Shown piece by piece: positions 1 to 7,788 of a DNA stretch of 30,503 nt. Position numbers and translations under genes: made by a program. The notes under the pieces are model-generated. The model saw only the letters and a list, made by a program, of their open reading frames with translations, was not told the origin of the DNA and did no database searches. Source of the stretch: an uncultured Bacilli bacterium (GTDB lineage Bacteria; Bacillota_I; Bacilli_A; RF39; UBA660); NCBI GenBank assembly GCA_934085635.1, contig CAKOHL010000004.1, positions 1 through 30,503 on the forward strand. Reading direction: 5' to 3'. Numbering within the stretch: the stretch's first letter is position 1; every line of letters starts with the position of its first letter.

Positions 1-513
1 GACTGTGCACTTCAAAATGGGATCAAACAGTCTATCTGCATTGATGTAGGAAGTAATCAACTAGATGAAAAAATAAGGATAAATCCAAAAGTAAAAGTAT
101 TTGAAAACACAGACATAAGAAAATTCGAAAATGATTTACTAAACAAAATAGACTTAATAACAATAGATATATCATTTATAAGTGTAACTAAAATAATGCC
201 TAAACTAAAAGAAATAAATGCAAAAGAAATCATATGCCTAATAAAACCACAATTTGAATGTGGTAAAGAAGTAGCGGATAAATATAAGGGAATAATATTA
301 AACAAAGAAGTGCACGGAGAAGTAATAAAAAACGTAATAAATGAATTTAAAAAAATCAACTACTACTTAAATCAAATTACTTCGTCTCCAATAACAGGAG
401 GAAATGGTAACATAGAATACTTAGTATATTTAACTAGTGAAAATAAAAATTCAAAAATAAATATAAAAGATTTAGTAGAAAAAACTTTCAAAAAATTAAA
501 ATCAAAGGAGTAA
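1..513 (+). CDS. tlyA: TlyA-family rRNA (cytidine-2'-O)-methyltransferase, 3' part only
   Basis: The reading frame is open from base 1, so this is the C-terminal 170 residues of a gene that begins outside the window. The S4-like RNA-binding domain and the first SAM-binding motif are missing. What remains follows the TlyA/FtsJ-like fold closely: a DCALQNG segment, an acidic strand end (CIDVGSNQLDEK), the ITIDISFIS motif, LIKPQFECGKE, an HGEV motif and a terminal SPITGGNGNIEYL. Family members methylate the 2'-OH of C1920 in 23S rRNA, and some also C1409 in 16S rRNA. The methionine at 196 is internal and not a start. The stop at 511-513 lies 3 bases before the next gene, whose ribosome site (AAAGGAG) is inside this coding sequence. 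Confidence 0.93.
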   Translation, partial: DCALQNGIKQSICIDVGSNQLDEKIRINPKVKVFENTDIRKFENDLLNKIDLITIDISFISVTKIMPKLKEINAKEIICLIKPQFECGKEVADKYKGIILNKEVHGEVIKNVINEFKKINYYLNQITSSPITGGNGNIEYLVYLTSENKNSKINIKDLVEKTFKKLKSKE

Positions 514-516
514 ATA

Positions 517-1095
517 ATGAATTATTTAGGGTCAAAAATAATAGAAACAGAAAGAACAAAGTTAAGACCAACAATCGAATCAGACTTAATCACACTATGG
601 AAAATGTTAGGAGATAAAGAACTTTCTAAATACTATTTAGTAGGAAAATATAATGAAGATTGGGAACAAGAGAAAAAATGGCAATATAAAAAATTAGAAA
701 ATGCGTTAAATATGAATGTCTTCCAGTGGACAATAGTTTTAAAGGAAACTGGGGAAGTAATCGGCCAAATTTGCTGCCAAAACATAATAGATAAACCAGA
801 CAACATAAGAGACTTAGGATGGTTTATAGATAGAAAATATCAAGGAAAGGGCTTAGGTAGCGAAGTATCAAAAGCAGTAGTCGACTATATGTTTGAAGAG
901 GTAGAAATAGATAAAATTGAGACGTCTGCTGCTGTAATTAACCCAGCATCTTGGAAACTAATGGAAAAAATGAACTTTAACAAAACAGGAAAATTTATAA
1001 ATACCAAATACACTTTCCTAAATGAAGAAATAAAATGCGTATGCTATGAAATTACAAGAGATGAGTATATAAATAGAAAATATCTAAAAAAATGA
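517..1095 (+). CDS. GNAT-family N-acetyltransferase, RimJ/RimL-like
   Basis: A 192-residue protein with the GNAT layout. It opens with the ETERTKLRPTIESDL motif typical of the RimJ/RimL branch. The acetyl-CoA pyrophosphate-binding loop is RKYQGKGLGSEV (Q-G-K-G-L-G), and the family's VINPASWKLMEKMNF helix follows, where a substituted asparagine usually aligns. It should transfer an acetyl group from acetyl-CoA to a primary amine. The acceptor (protein N-terminus, drug or small amine) cannot be read from the sequence. It starts 3 bases after tlyA with AAAGGAG as ribosome site, so the two are probably co-transcribed. It ends on TGA, which supports TGA as a stop in this organism. Confidence 0.88.
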   Translation: MNYLGSKIIETERTKLRPTIESDLITLWKMLGDKELSKYYLVGKYNEDWEQEKKWQYKKLENALNMNVFQWTIVLKETGEVIGQICCQNIIDKPDNIRDLGWFIDRKYQGKGLGSEVSKAVVDYMFEEVEIDKIETSAAVINPASWKLMEKMNFNKTGKFINTKYTFLNEEIKCVCYEITRDEYINRKYLKK

Positions 1096-1290
1096 TATAG
1101 TGCAAGAGGGGAAAATTAGATAGATGTTCAGAAGATAATTACTACAAAAGCATAAAATATTATGTGTCAATACATTAATTTATGATTTTCTCCCGAAATT
1201 GAAAACAAATTTTTTTACAAAATTAATCATTAAAAATGGCAAAAACATGTGAAAAACATTTGACAACACGATTATGTAAAGATAAAAAAT
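1096..1290. other. Intergenic region upstream of the synthetase promoter
   Basis: AT-rich, with no convincing gene or terminator. A weak GGGGAAAAT / ATTTTCTCCC complement (1108-1116 with 1184-1193) followed by a T run is too imperfect and too widely spaced to call. The downstream part holds repeats described separately. Confidence 0.5.
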
Positions 1291-1302
1291 TTGCAAAAAC
1301 AT
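1239..1302 (+). repeat. Direct repeats GCAAAAACAT, candidate operator
   Basis: GCAAAAACAT occurs at 1239-1248 and exactly again at 1293-1302, with a degenerate copy TGAAAAACAT at 1250-1259. The last copy lies between the -35 and -10 of the synthetase promoter, where a bound protein would compete with RNA polymerase. In such A-rich DNA chance repeats are common, so an operator is only a possibility. Confidence 0.25.
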
Positions 1303-1319
1303 CACAAGTGTGCTATAAT
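1291..1319 (+). promoter_or_regulatory. Promoter of the acyl-CoA synthetase-like gene
   Basis: TTGCAA at 1291-1296, a 17-base spacer, and TATAAT at 1314-1319 preceded by TG at 1311-1312 (extended -10). Transcription would begin near 1326, before the ATG at 1351. Confidence 0.8.
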
Positions 1320-1350
1320 AAGTACACTTTTTGTATTAGAGGGGGAAACT

Positions 1351-3198
1351 ATGGAAAATATAGTAAGAGAAGACAAAAGACAAGAATTAAACAGAAAACT
1401 AACAGGTGTAATTCACAAAGATAGAATTTGGGAACAATGGTATGATCAAAAAATATTTGATTTACAATTACCAAAAATGTCACAGAAAGACTATCTATTC
1501 AAATGTATAGGTGATGACTTAAATCGTATTATGATTAACAACAGAGATTTAAAAAAATACACTGTAGAAGAATTCTATAATATGGTTATAGATTATGAAA
1601 AAGCATTTAGCAAAATGAATCTTAATAAAGAAGACGTAATATGCACTATAGGGCTTACTACTCCAGAAATGTATGCTATAAAATATGCTGGTACATCATT
1701 AGGATTAATAACTTGTAACCTAAATGTTCTAGATATGGGTGTAACTGATGATGGAAAAAACAGACTCTACAATCAACTTTCAAACGTTAATCCAAAAATG
1801 ATATTTACTTTAGACATTCTAGAAGACAAAATATATAAAGTAATAAATGACGAAAGGTTCAGAGATGCAGTAAAAGTATCAATGCCATTAACTGCTTCTA
1901 CAAAAGCGCTTAATCCAGAAAGAGCAATATTTAATTTAAAAATGTTAAAAGACTATCTATCTGGTAAAAAAATAAATTACAAAATGAAATTAAGTGATTT
2001 CCTAGAATTAGGAAGAAATGTAAATATGGAAGAAATAAATGAAATATATGAAGAGAAACTTCCTTGTAATATTTCATTCACAAGTGGAACAACAGGAATA
2101 AATAAAGCAGTGTTAATATCTCACGATGCCAATAATGCATTAGCATTTCAACAACAAGTAGGAAATTTTGGATTCGAAAGAGGCACAAAACATTTAGCAC
2201 TAGTACCACCTTTCCTAGCATTCTGGGATGCAGATATAGTTCACGCTGCACTTGTTCAAGGAGCTGAAAACATCATCGAACTATTCCTTGATTACAAAAA
2301 AATACCAGGATACTTTAAAAAATATGATATTAACCTAGGAATATGGAGCCAATATCTATGGAGTTCATTAGAACTACTAAGTGAAAAAGATTTAAAAAGA
2401 GTAAAAGAAAATTTGAAATTAGCAATAGTAGGTGGAGAAAGATGTGAAATAAACGCAGCTGAAAAATTTTACAACAAAACTGGAGTACTTCAAACAACAG
2501 GATATGGTGCTTCAGAAGTAAACACAACTTTTAGTTTTGCACATCCATACTGTAAAAAAATCGGAACAGCTGGAATACCTATGCCATATAATAACGTTAA
2601 AATAACTGATGCTTCATTAAATGACGTAACATATGGTGTAAATGGTAAACTATTTATAACTGGCCCTACTCTAATGAATGGATACTACAAGAGAGAAGAC
2701 TTAACCGAAAAAGCAATATACGTTGATAAAGACGGAACAAAATGGTATTACACAGGAGATTACGCAGTATTAGATAAAGATGGTTGTCTAACAATACTCG
2801 ATAGATATAGTGAACCTATAACTATTAAATCAAATGGAAAGACTGAACAAGTTAACAAATTAGATATTGTTGAAAAAATAAAAAAAGATAGGAATATCAA
2901 AAATTGCAAAATGACATTTAATAATGAAAAATTAGTACTTCACATATCATTAGATGACTTTTATAGCATTCCAGAAGAAGAAAAAATAGAAAGCATTATA
3001 AAAACTATAAAAGAAAACCTAGATCCAAAATACTATCCAAATATAATAAATGTTCTAGAAGAATTACCACGTACATCAGTAGGAAAAGTAGATTACAAGT
3101 CTTTAGAAAAAATGGGACAAAATCTTACAATCAACTTAGATGAAAAAACAAAATTAGTAATAGTAAAAGAAGAACCAAAAAAATTGAAAAGGAAGTAG
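1351..3198 (+). CDS. ANL-superfamily AMP-binding enzyme, probable acyl-CoA synthetase/ligase
   Basis: A 615-residue adenylate-forming enzyme that should activate a carboxylate with ATP and transfer it, probably to CoA. The core motifs are all present: SFTSGTTGINKAV at about 242-254 (P-loop, Lys252), GYGASEV (A5), YYTGD with Asp470 (A7), DRYSEPI (A8) and PRTSVGKVDY with Lys579 (A10, the C-terminal catalytic lysine). The P-loop reads KAV where KG is usual. The last about 20 residues are lysine-rich. I chose ATG 1351 because AGAGGGGG sits just upstream; the longer frame to TTG 1291 would be coded by the promoter itself. The substrate is unknown. No acyl carrier protein or CoA-pathway partner is nearby, and a histidine kinase gene follows under its own promoter. 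Confidence 0.85.
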   Translation: MENIVREDKRQELNRKLTGVIHKDRIWEQWYDQKIFDLQLPKMSQKDYLFKCIGDDLNRIMINNRDLKKYTVEEFYNMVIDYEKAFSKMNLNKEDVICTIGLTTPEMYAIKYAGTSLGLITCNLNVLDMGVTDDGKNRLYNQLSNVNPKMIFTLDILEDKIYKVINDERFRDAVKVSMPLTASTKALNPERAIFNLKMLKDYLSGKKINYKMKLSDFLELGRNVNMEEINEIYEEKLPCNISFTSGTTGINKAVLISHDANNALAFQQQVGNFGFERGTKHLALVPPFLAFWDADIVHAALVQGAENIIELFLDYKKIPGYFKKYDINLGIWSQYLWSSLELLSEKDLKRVKENLKLAIVGGERCEINAAEKFYNKTGVLQTTGYGASEVNTTFSFAHPYCKKIGTAGIPMPYNNVKITDASLNDVTYGVNGKLFITGPTLMNGYYKREDLTEKAIYVDKDGTKWYYTGDYAVLDKDGCLTILDRYSEPITIKSNGKTEQVNKLDIVEKIKKDRNIKNCKMTFNNEKLVLHISLDDFYSIPEEEKIESIIKTIKENLDPKYYPNIINVLEELPRTSVGKVDYKSLEKMGQNLTINLDEKTKLVIVKEEPKKLKRK

Positions 3199-3214
3199 TT
3201 TATATTTCCTTTTT
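3187..3214 (+). terminator. Rho-independent terminator overlapping the synthetase stop codon
   Basis: An 8-bp stem AAAAGGAA (3187-3194) / TTCCTTTT (3206-3213) with an 11-base loop. The stop codon TAG (3196-3198) is in the loop and the U run is the 3' arm plus one T. It is AU-rich and so only moderately strong. Confidence 0.5.
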
Positions 3215-3227
3215 ATTATGCTATAAT
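3199..3227 (+). promoter_or_regulatory. Promoter of the hybrid histidine kinase gene
   Basis: TATAAT at 3222-3227 with TG at 3219-3220 (extended -10), a 17-base spacer, and a weak -35 TTTATA at 3199-3204. It overlaps the terminator of the preceding gene. Confidence 0.65.
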
Positions 3228-3254
3228 TACCATAGTAGAAAGGTATGTGATTAT

Positions 3255-5456
3255 ATGCAAAATGGTATATTCTTTTCAATAATTAGTTTACTATATTCCA
3301 TAATGACAATAATAATATTTTTTAAAAAAGAAAAAAATAAAACATCTGAAAACAAAATATATAGTATGTTACTAATAACGAATCTAATAGGATTATTAAT
3401 AGAAATATTTCCAACAACATTGGCAATAAGAGGAATAATACACGTTAACGAGAATGTACTAAAGTTATTCCTAAGACTTATCCTAATATATATATGTAGT
3501 TGGACATTACTCTTTACTTATTATGTAGTTATAGTTTCTATTAAAAAAGAAACAACTAAAAAGCTATTAAAAAGTATAGGTATAGTTGTAGGAGTAATTT
3601 CAGATATGCTATTCCTTTTATTACCAATAGAATACTACATAAATAATGGTGCCGCTTATTCCTATGGAACTTCGGTTAAATTATTATATCTAGTAAGTGG
3701 CTCATTAGTATTGTTTTGCATTGCTTTACTAATAATTAATTTTAAAAGAATCAAAGAAAAATCATATTACCCTTTAATTATATTTTTATTCTTAGGTATC
3801 ATTGTAATAGGAATACAATATAAACACCCAGAATTAACGCTAATGCTATCATTGCACACATTTGTAACTTGTCTTATGTATCACACCATTGAAAATCCTG
3901 ATATGAAATTAATAAACGAACTTGAACTTGCTAAAAATTCAGCAGAAAAAGCAAATCGTGCAAAAACTGAATTCCTAAGTAGCATGTCACACGAAATAAG
4001 GACGCCTCTAAATGCCATCGTGGGTTTATCAGAAATAATAAATAAAACGGATGATATAAAAGAAATACACGAAGACTCTAAAGATGTTGTAAATGCAAGC
4101 TATACATTGCTTGAAATAGTTAATAGCATTCTAGACATAAGCAAAATAGAAGCAGGAAAAATGGAAATAGTAAAAGTAAACTATAATCCAAAAGATGAAA
4201 TAGAAAAATTAGCAAAACTTCTTGAAACTAGAATTGGCTCTAAATCATTAAAATTAAATGTTAATATCGACAAGAACTTACCTGGTGCATTTTATGGAGA
4301 CCTAAACAAAATTAAACAAATAATTTCAAACTTATTATCAAACGCAATAAAATATACCGACTCTGGTAGTGTTGATTTAAATGTAATAGCACACAACAAA
4401 AATAATATATGTAATTTAGAAATAACTGTCAAAGACACAGGACGTGGAATAAAAGAAGAACAACTAAGCCATCTATTCACAAAATTCGACAGATTAGAAG
4501 AAGATAAAAACACATCCATCGAAGGAACAGGTTTAGGCCTTGCAATAACAAAAAGCTTAGTAGAAATGCTTGGTGGTACAATAAGTGTTGATAGTTCCTA
4601 TGGAGTAGGAAGTACATTCACGGTATTAGTGCCAGAAGAAATCTCTACTGCTATAATAAACGAAGAAGAAACAAAAGAAATAACCAAATACAATGGAGTA
4701 AAAGTACTAATTGTAGATGACTCAAAACTTAACTTAAAAGTTGCTGAAAAAATACTAGGAGAATATGGTCTAAAATCAGAAACAGCCACAAGTGGTGAAG
4801 AATGCATAGAAAAAATCAAAAATGGAAACGCATATGACATAATATTTATGGACATAATGATGCCAAACTTAAGTGGTGTAGAAACATTTAAAGAACTTAA
4901 GAAAGATGAAAACTTTAATATTCCAGTAGTCGCACTAACAGCCGACGCAATGGAAGGACAGAAAGAAATGTATCTAAAAGAAGGATTCATAGGATACTTA
5001 TCAAAACCAATTGAAAGAACAGAACTAGAAGCATTCTTAAAAAAAGAACTAAAAGGCAAAGAGACAAAAGAAACTACCCTCAAAAAAGAAGAAATTAAAG
5101 TTGATGAAGGCAAAGAAGAAATACTCGAAAAAGCAGGAGTAGACTTAAAAGAAGTAAAAAAACTATTCACAAATCTAAATGAATTAATATTTGAAATTCA
5201 GACTTATATATCAGAAAGCATAAAAGTACGAAAAGAATTAGAAGAGTACTATAATAATAAGGATACAGAAAATTACGAAATACTAGTACACAGATTAAAA
5301 AGTGAAAGTAGAACTTTTGGACTTATGAAACTAGGAGACTTATTTGAAATTCATCAAAACAAAGCAAAACAAAATGATTGGGACTATATTAATAAGGAAT
5401 ACAAAAACTTAATGTCTGAATATGATAAAGCAATAAGCGCGTTAAGCGAACTATAG
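3255..5456 (+). CDS. Membrane-bound hybrid histidine kinase with receiver and Hpt domains
   Basis: A 733-residue sensor kinase. The N-terminus (about 1-210) has roughly seven hydrophobic segments and no recognisable periplasmic sensor domain. A short helical linker leads to HisKA with the H-box SMSHEIRTPLN (His246). The ATPase domain has an N-box (NLLSNAIKYTDSG), G1 (DTGRGI) and G2 (GTGLGLAI). A receiver domain follows (VLIVDDSKLN, Asp533 in FMDIMMP, Lys584 in LSKPI). An E/K-rich linker ends in an Hpt-like helix HRLKSESRTFG with His679. The chain therefore carries the phosphate path His246, Asp533, His679, like BarA/ArcB-type kinases. The Hpt should pass phosphate to a separate response regulator, and none is encoded nearby. 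The start has AAAGGT upstream. The stop overlaps the ribosome site of the next gene. Confidence 0.92.
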   Translation: MQNGIFFSIISLLYSIMTIIIFFKKEKNKTSENKIYSMLLITNLIGLLIEIFPTTLAIRGIIHVNENVLKLFLRLILIYICSWTLLFTYYVVIVSIKKETTKKLLKSIGIVVGVISDMLFLLLPIEYYINNGAAYSYGTSVKLLYLVSGSLVLFCIALLIINFKRIKEKSYYPLIIFLFLGIIVIGIQYKHPELTLMLSLHTFVTCLMYHTIENPDMKLINELELAKNSAEKANRAKTEFLSSMSHEIRTPLNAIVGLSEIINKTDDIKEIHEDSKDVVNASYTLLEIVNSILDISKIEAGKMEIVKVNYNPKDEIEKLAKLLETRIGSKSLKLNVNIDKNLPGAFYGDLNKIKQIISNLLSNAIKYTDSGSVDLNVIAHNKNNICNLEITVKDTGRGIKEEQLSHLFTKFDRLEEDKNTSIEGTGLGLAITKSLVEMLGGTISVDSSYGVGSTFTVLVPEEISTAIINEEETKEITKYNGVKVLIVDDSKLNLKVAEKILGEYGLKSETATSGEECIEKIKNGNAYDIIFMDIMMPNLSGVETFKELKKDENFNIPVVALTADAMEGQKEMYLKEGFIGYLSKPIERTELEAFLKKELKGKETKETTLKKEEIKVDEGKEEILEKAGVDLKEVKKLFTNLNELIFEIQTYISESIKVRKELEEYYNNKDTENYEILVHRLKSESRTFGLMKLGDLFEIHQNKAKQNDWDYINKEYKNLMSEYDKAISALSEL

Positions 5457-5463
5457 GAGTAAT

Positions 5464-5736
5464 ATGAAACTAGAAAATTTAAATTTTATTAGAATTGAAC
5501 AATCTAAATTTGAAAAAGAACTTGAAGAAGAAACTAATAAATATTTATATCATTTCATAGTATGCAAAATGACTGATGGACAAATAGTCAAAGTTGATAA
5601 CTATAATAATTTAGATGAATTAGAAAGTAGTAATATCGATTGCAAATTTTATGTAGAAAAGATACATTATTATAAAGATAAAGACAATCCTCATAAAGAA
5701 TATGGTAGTGCATATCACATGCAAAATATAAGATGA
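5464..5736 (+). CDS. Small protein of unknown function downstream of the kinase
   Basis: A 90-residue acidic protein that I do not recognise. It has no signal peptide, membrane segment or cysteine motif. The composition (KFEKELEEETNKYLYHFIV, then KMTDGQIVKVDNYNNL) suggests an alpha/beta fold with a short coiled helix. ATG 5464 lies 7 bases after the kinase stop, and its ribosome site TAGGAG includes that stop codon, so it is probably co-transcribed and translationally coupled with the kinase. It ends on TGA. It could be an accessory protein of the kinase, but nothing in the sequence proves this. Confidence 0.7.
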   Translation: MKLENLNFIRIEQSKFEKELEEETNKYLYHFIVCKMTDGQIVKVDNYNNLDELESSNIDCKFYVEKIHYYKDKDNPHKEYGSAYHMQNIR

Positions 5737-5803
5737 CATCTCTAGACAAAGATACGGAATTTTTAAACAGAAACTTATAGCTTTTTATGTAAAGAATTGG
5801 TGT

Positions 5804-5843
5804 AAACAGAAAACTTAAAAATGTTTTCTGTTTATTTATTTTT
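5804..5843 (+). terminator. Terminator of the kinase operon
   Basis: A perfect 11-bp stem (5804-5814 with 5823-5833), loop TTAAAAAT, then a T-rich tail ATTTATTTTTAT. It separates the kinase unit from the ribosomal superoperon. Confidence 0.85.
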
Positions 5844-5894
5844 ATAAGGAAAAAACGTATGTCAACTTTACACAAAATTTCTTTCAAAAAGGGG

Positions 5895-5923
5895 TTGATT
5901 TTTACACAAAAGTATCATATAAT
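5895..5923 (+). promoter_or_regulatory. Promoter of the S10-spc-alpha superoperon
   Basis: TTGATT (5895-5900), a 17-base spacer and a perfect TATAAT (5918-5923). Transcription would begin near 5930. It is the only strong promoter seen for the 29 genes that follow. Confidence 0.88.
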
Positions 5924-5929
5924 TATATG

Positions 5930-6051
5930 CGTATGACTGCGAGGAAGCGCGAGGTTGCTGATACACCCGGTTAAGTTGTTAAAACTTGATTTAATATCAG
6001 GTAATTCGTGCCGAGCTAGTCTATTTGAAATAGGCGAAGGAGGGTAAATAT
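5930..6051 (+). promoter_or_regulatory. S10-operon leader RNA, putative ribosomal protein autoregulatory element
   Basis: An untranslated leader of about 120 bases that is GC-richer than its surroundings. It holds the block GAGGTTGCTGATACACCCGG (5951-5970), which I associate with Firmicutes S10 leaders. A hairpin ACTTGAT / ATCAGGT (5984-5990 with 5996-6002, loop TTAAT) follows, then GTGCCGAGCTAGTC before the ribosome site GAAGGAGGG. Such leaders let a free ribosomal protein of the operon repress its synthesis. The ligand here is not known, and assignment to the known leader class is from memory. Confidence 0.6.
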
Positions 6052-6360
6052 ATGGCTAAAGAGAAAGTTCGTATCAGATTAAAAGCGTATGATCACAGAG
6101 TTCTTGATAAAGCAGCAGGTAAAATTGTAGATACTGTTAAACGTACAGGTGGTATAGTTTCTGGACCAGTTCCACTACCAACTGAAATAGATAAAATCAC
6201 AATCTTAAGAGCTGTTCACAAGTATAAGGATTCACGTGAACAATTTGAAATGAGAACACACAAAAGACTAATTGATATTGATAGTCCTAGTAAGGAAACA
6301 GTAGATGCATTATCTCACTTAGACTTACCTAGTGGAGTAGATATCGAAATCAAATTATAA
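6052..6360 (+). CDS. rpsJ: 30S ribosomal protein S10
   Basis: 102 residues, normal length for S10. The family motifs RIRLKAYDHRVLDKAA near the N-terminus and the VHKYKDSREQFEMRTHKRL loop, which reaches into the 30S head, are intact. S10 is also NusB's partner in rRNA antitermination, relevant because the rRNA operon in this window has boxA sites. It is the first gene of the superoperon. A very strong ribosome site (GAAGGAGGG) lies 5 bases upstream, inside the end of the structured leader, so leader folding can control its translation. Confidence 0.98.
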   Translation: MAKEKVRIRLKAYDHRVLDKAAGKIVDTVKRTGGIVSGPVPLPTEIDKITILRAVHKYKDSREQFEMRTHKRLIDIDSPSKETVDALSHLDLPSGVDIEIKL

Positions 6361-6382
6361 GATTTAGTAGGGAGGAAAAACA

Positions 6383-7165
6383 ATGAAAGGAATCTTAGGA
6401 CGTAAAGTTGGAATGACAGAAGTCTTCACAACTGACGGAAAACTTATACCAGTAACTGTAGTTGAAGTTGAACCTAACGTAATAACTCAAATCAAAACAG
6501 TTGAAAAAGATGGGTATAACAGTATTCAATTAGGTGCTTTCACAAAAAGAGAAAAAGTATCTAATAAACCAGAAATGGGACACATTAAGAAAGCAAATAC
6601 TACACCTAAGCGCTTCTTAAAAGAAATTAAAGGATTAGACATTGCTAACTATGAAGTTGGGCAAGTAATTGGTGTAGACGTATTCGAAGCTGGAGAACTT
6701 GTAGATGTAACAGGTACATCAAAAGGTAAAGGCTTCCAAGGAACAATTAAAAGACATAACTTCAGTAGAGGTCCAATGTCACACGGTTCACATTATCACA
6801 GAGCAGTAGGTTCTCGTGGACCAATGAGACCAATGAGAGTCTTAAAAGGTAAAAAATTACCAGGACATATGGGTAACGAAACTGTTACAATTCAAAATCT
6901 TGAAATCATAGCAGTAGATGTAGAAAATAGTTGCCTATTAATAAGTGGTAATGTACCAGGACCTAAAAAAGGTTACGTATTAGTAAGAACTGCTATTAAA
7001 AATGGTGGTAAAGTAGAAGCTAAAGAATTAGTTTCATACATAGTTGAAGAAGTAGTTGAAAATAACGAAGTAGTAACAGAAGAACTAACTGAAACAGTTG
7101 AAAATAATGAAGTTATTACAGAAGAAACTACAGAAAACACTCCAGAAAAGGAGGAGACTGAATAA
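6383..7165 (+). CDS. rplC: 50S ribosomal protein L3 with a long acidic C-terminal tail
   Basis: 260 residues against about 205-215 for most bacterial L3. The core starts with KGILGRKVGMTEVF and has the extension that approaches the peptidyl-transferase centre (FSRGPMSHGSHYHRAVGSRG). It should end near residue 212. The remaining about 48 residues are almost all E, T, N and V and include a tandem 14-residue duplication, VENNEVVTEELTET then VENNEVITEETTEN (residues 225-252). Normal L3 lacks this tail. The end of the tail codes the ribosome site AAAGGAGGAG of rplD, whose ATG overlaps the stop by one base. Confidence 0.97.
   Translation: MKGILGRKVGMTEVFTTDGKLIPVTVVEVEPNVITQIKTVEKDGYNSIQLGAFTKREKVSNKPEMGHIKKANTTPKRFLKEIKGLDIANYEVGQVIGVDVFEAGELVDVTGTSKGKGFQGTIKRHNFSRGPMSHGSHYHRAVGSRGPMRPMRVLKGKKLPGHMGNETVTIQNLEIIAVDVENSCLLISGNVPGPKKGYVLVRTAIKNGGKVEAKELVSYIVEEVVENNEVVTEELTETVENNEVITEETTENTPEKEETE
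7055..7138 (+). repeat. Tandem 42-base repeat in the rplC tail
   Basis: Two head-to-tail copies, 7055-7096 and 7097-7138, coding 14 residues each and differing mainly at silent or conservative positions. They account for most of the extra length of L3. Confidence 0.85.
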
Positions 7166-7788
7166 TGGCAAAAATAGGTGTAATAACTCTAAAAGGAGAA
7201 AACGTTAAAGATATAACACTTAATGATGAAGTTTGGAACGTAGAAGTAAACGAAATCGTATTATCAAACGCTATTAAATTACAATTAGCATCATTAAGAC
7301 AAGGTACACACGATACTAAAGGAAGAAGTGAAGTATCAGGTGGTGGAAGAAAACCTTGGAGACAAAAAGGAACTGGACGTGCTCGTCAAGGAACTATAAG
7401 AGCTCCTCACTGGGTAGGTGGTGGTGTAGTATTTGGACCAACACCAAGAAGTCACAGTTTCAAAATGAATAGAAAAGAAAGACGTCTAGCTCTTAAAAGC
7501 GCACTTTCAGATAAATTCCAAAATAAAGGTTTATGTGTAGTAGATAGTTTAGAAATCACTTCACCTAAAACTAAAGAATTTAATAGTACACTAGAAGGAT
7601 TAAAATTAAATGGTAAAACATTAATAATAACTGATGGAGAAAATGGTAATGTAGTACTTGCTACAAGAAATATGCCTAACCTATATGTTATTGAACCAAC
7701 TAGCATAAACGTACTAGACTTAGTAAGTGCTGACAACGTTTTAATAGACGAAGCTAGCGTAAGCAAAATAGAGGAGGTGCTTAAATAA
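7165..7788 (+). CDS. rplD: 50S ribosomal protein L4
   Basis: 207 residues, usual length. The conserved loop that lines the peptide exit tunnel is clear: GTHDTKGRSEVSGGGRKPWR then QKGTGRARQGTIRAPHW. In some bacteria L4 represses its own operon by binding the S10 leader, so it is one candidate ligand for the leader seen here. The ATG overlaps the rplC stop by one base, and the stop overlaps the rplW start by one base, so these three genes are translationally coupled. Confidence 0.98.
   Translation: MAKIGVITLKGENVKDITLNDEVWNVEVNEIVLSNAIKLQLASLRQGTHDTKGRSEVSGGGRKPWRQKGTGRARQGTIRAPHWVGGGVVFGPTPRSHSFKMNRKERRLALKSALSDKFQNKGLCVVDSLEITSPKTKEFNSTLEGLKLNGKTLIITDGENGNVVLATRNMPNLYVIEPTSINVLDLVSADNVLIDEASVSKIEEVLK

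Noticed and set aside
1260..1288. A TTGACA box upstream of the synthetase
   Set aside because: The hexamer at 17 bases is TAAAAA, a poor -10; the promoter at 1291-1319 is much better.
1236..1424. A 62-residue open frame before the synthetase gene
   Set aside because: It runs through the promoter and overlaps the synthetase start in another frame, with no ribosome site.
4598..5170. A 190-residue minus-strand open frame opposite the kinase
   Set aside because: Antisense shadow of the ATPase and receiver domains; low-complexity Ser/Phe composition.
5588..5887. A 99-residue minus-strand open frame across the kinase-operon terminator
   Set aside because: It crosses a strong terminator hairpin and a coding gene; composition is not protein-like.
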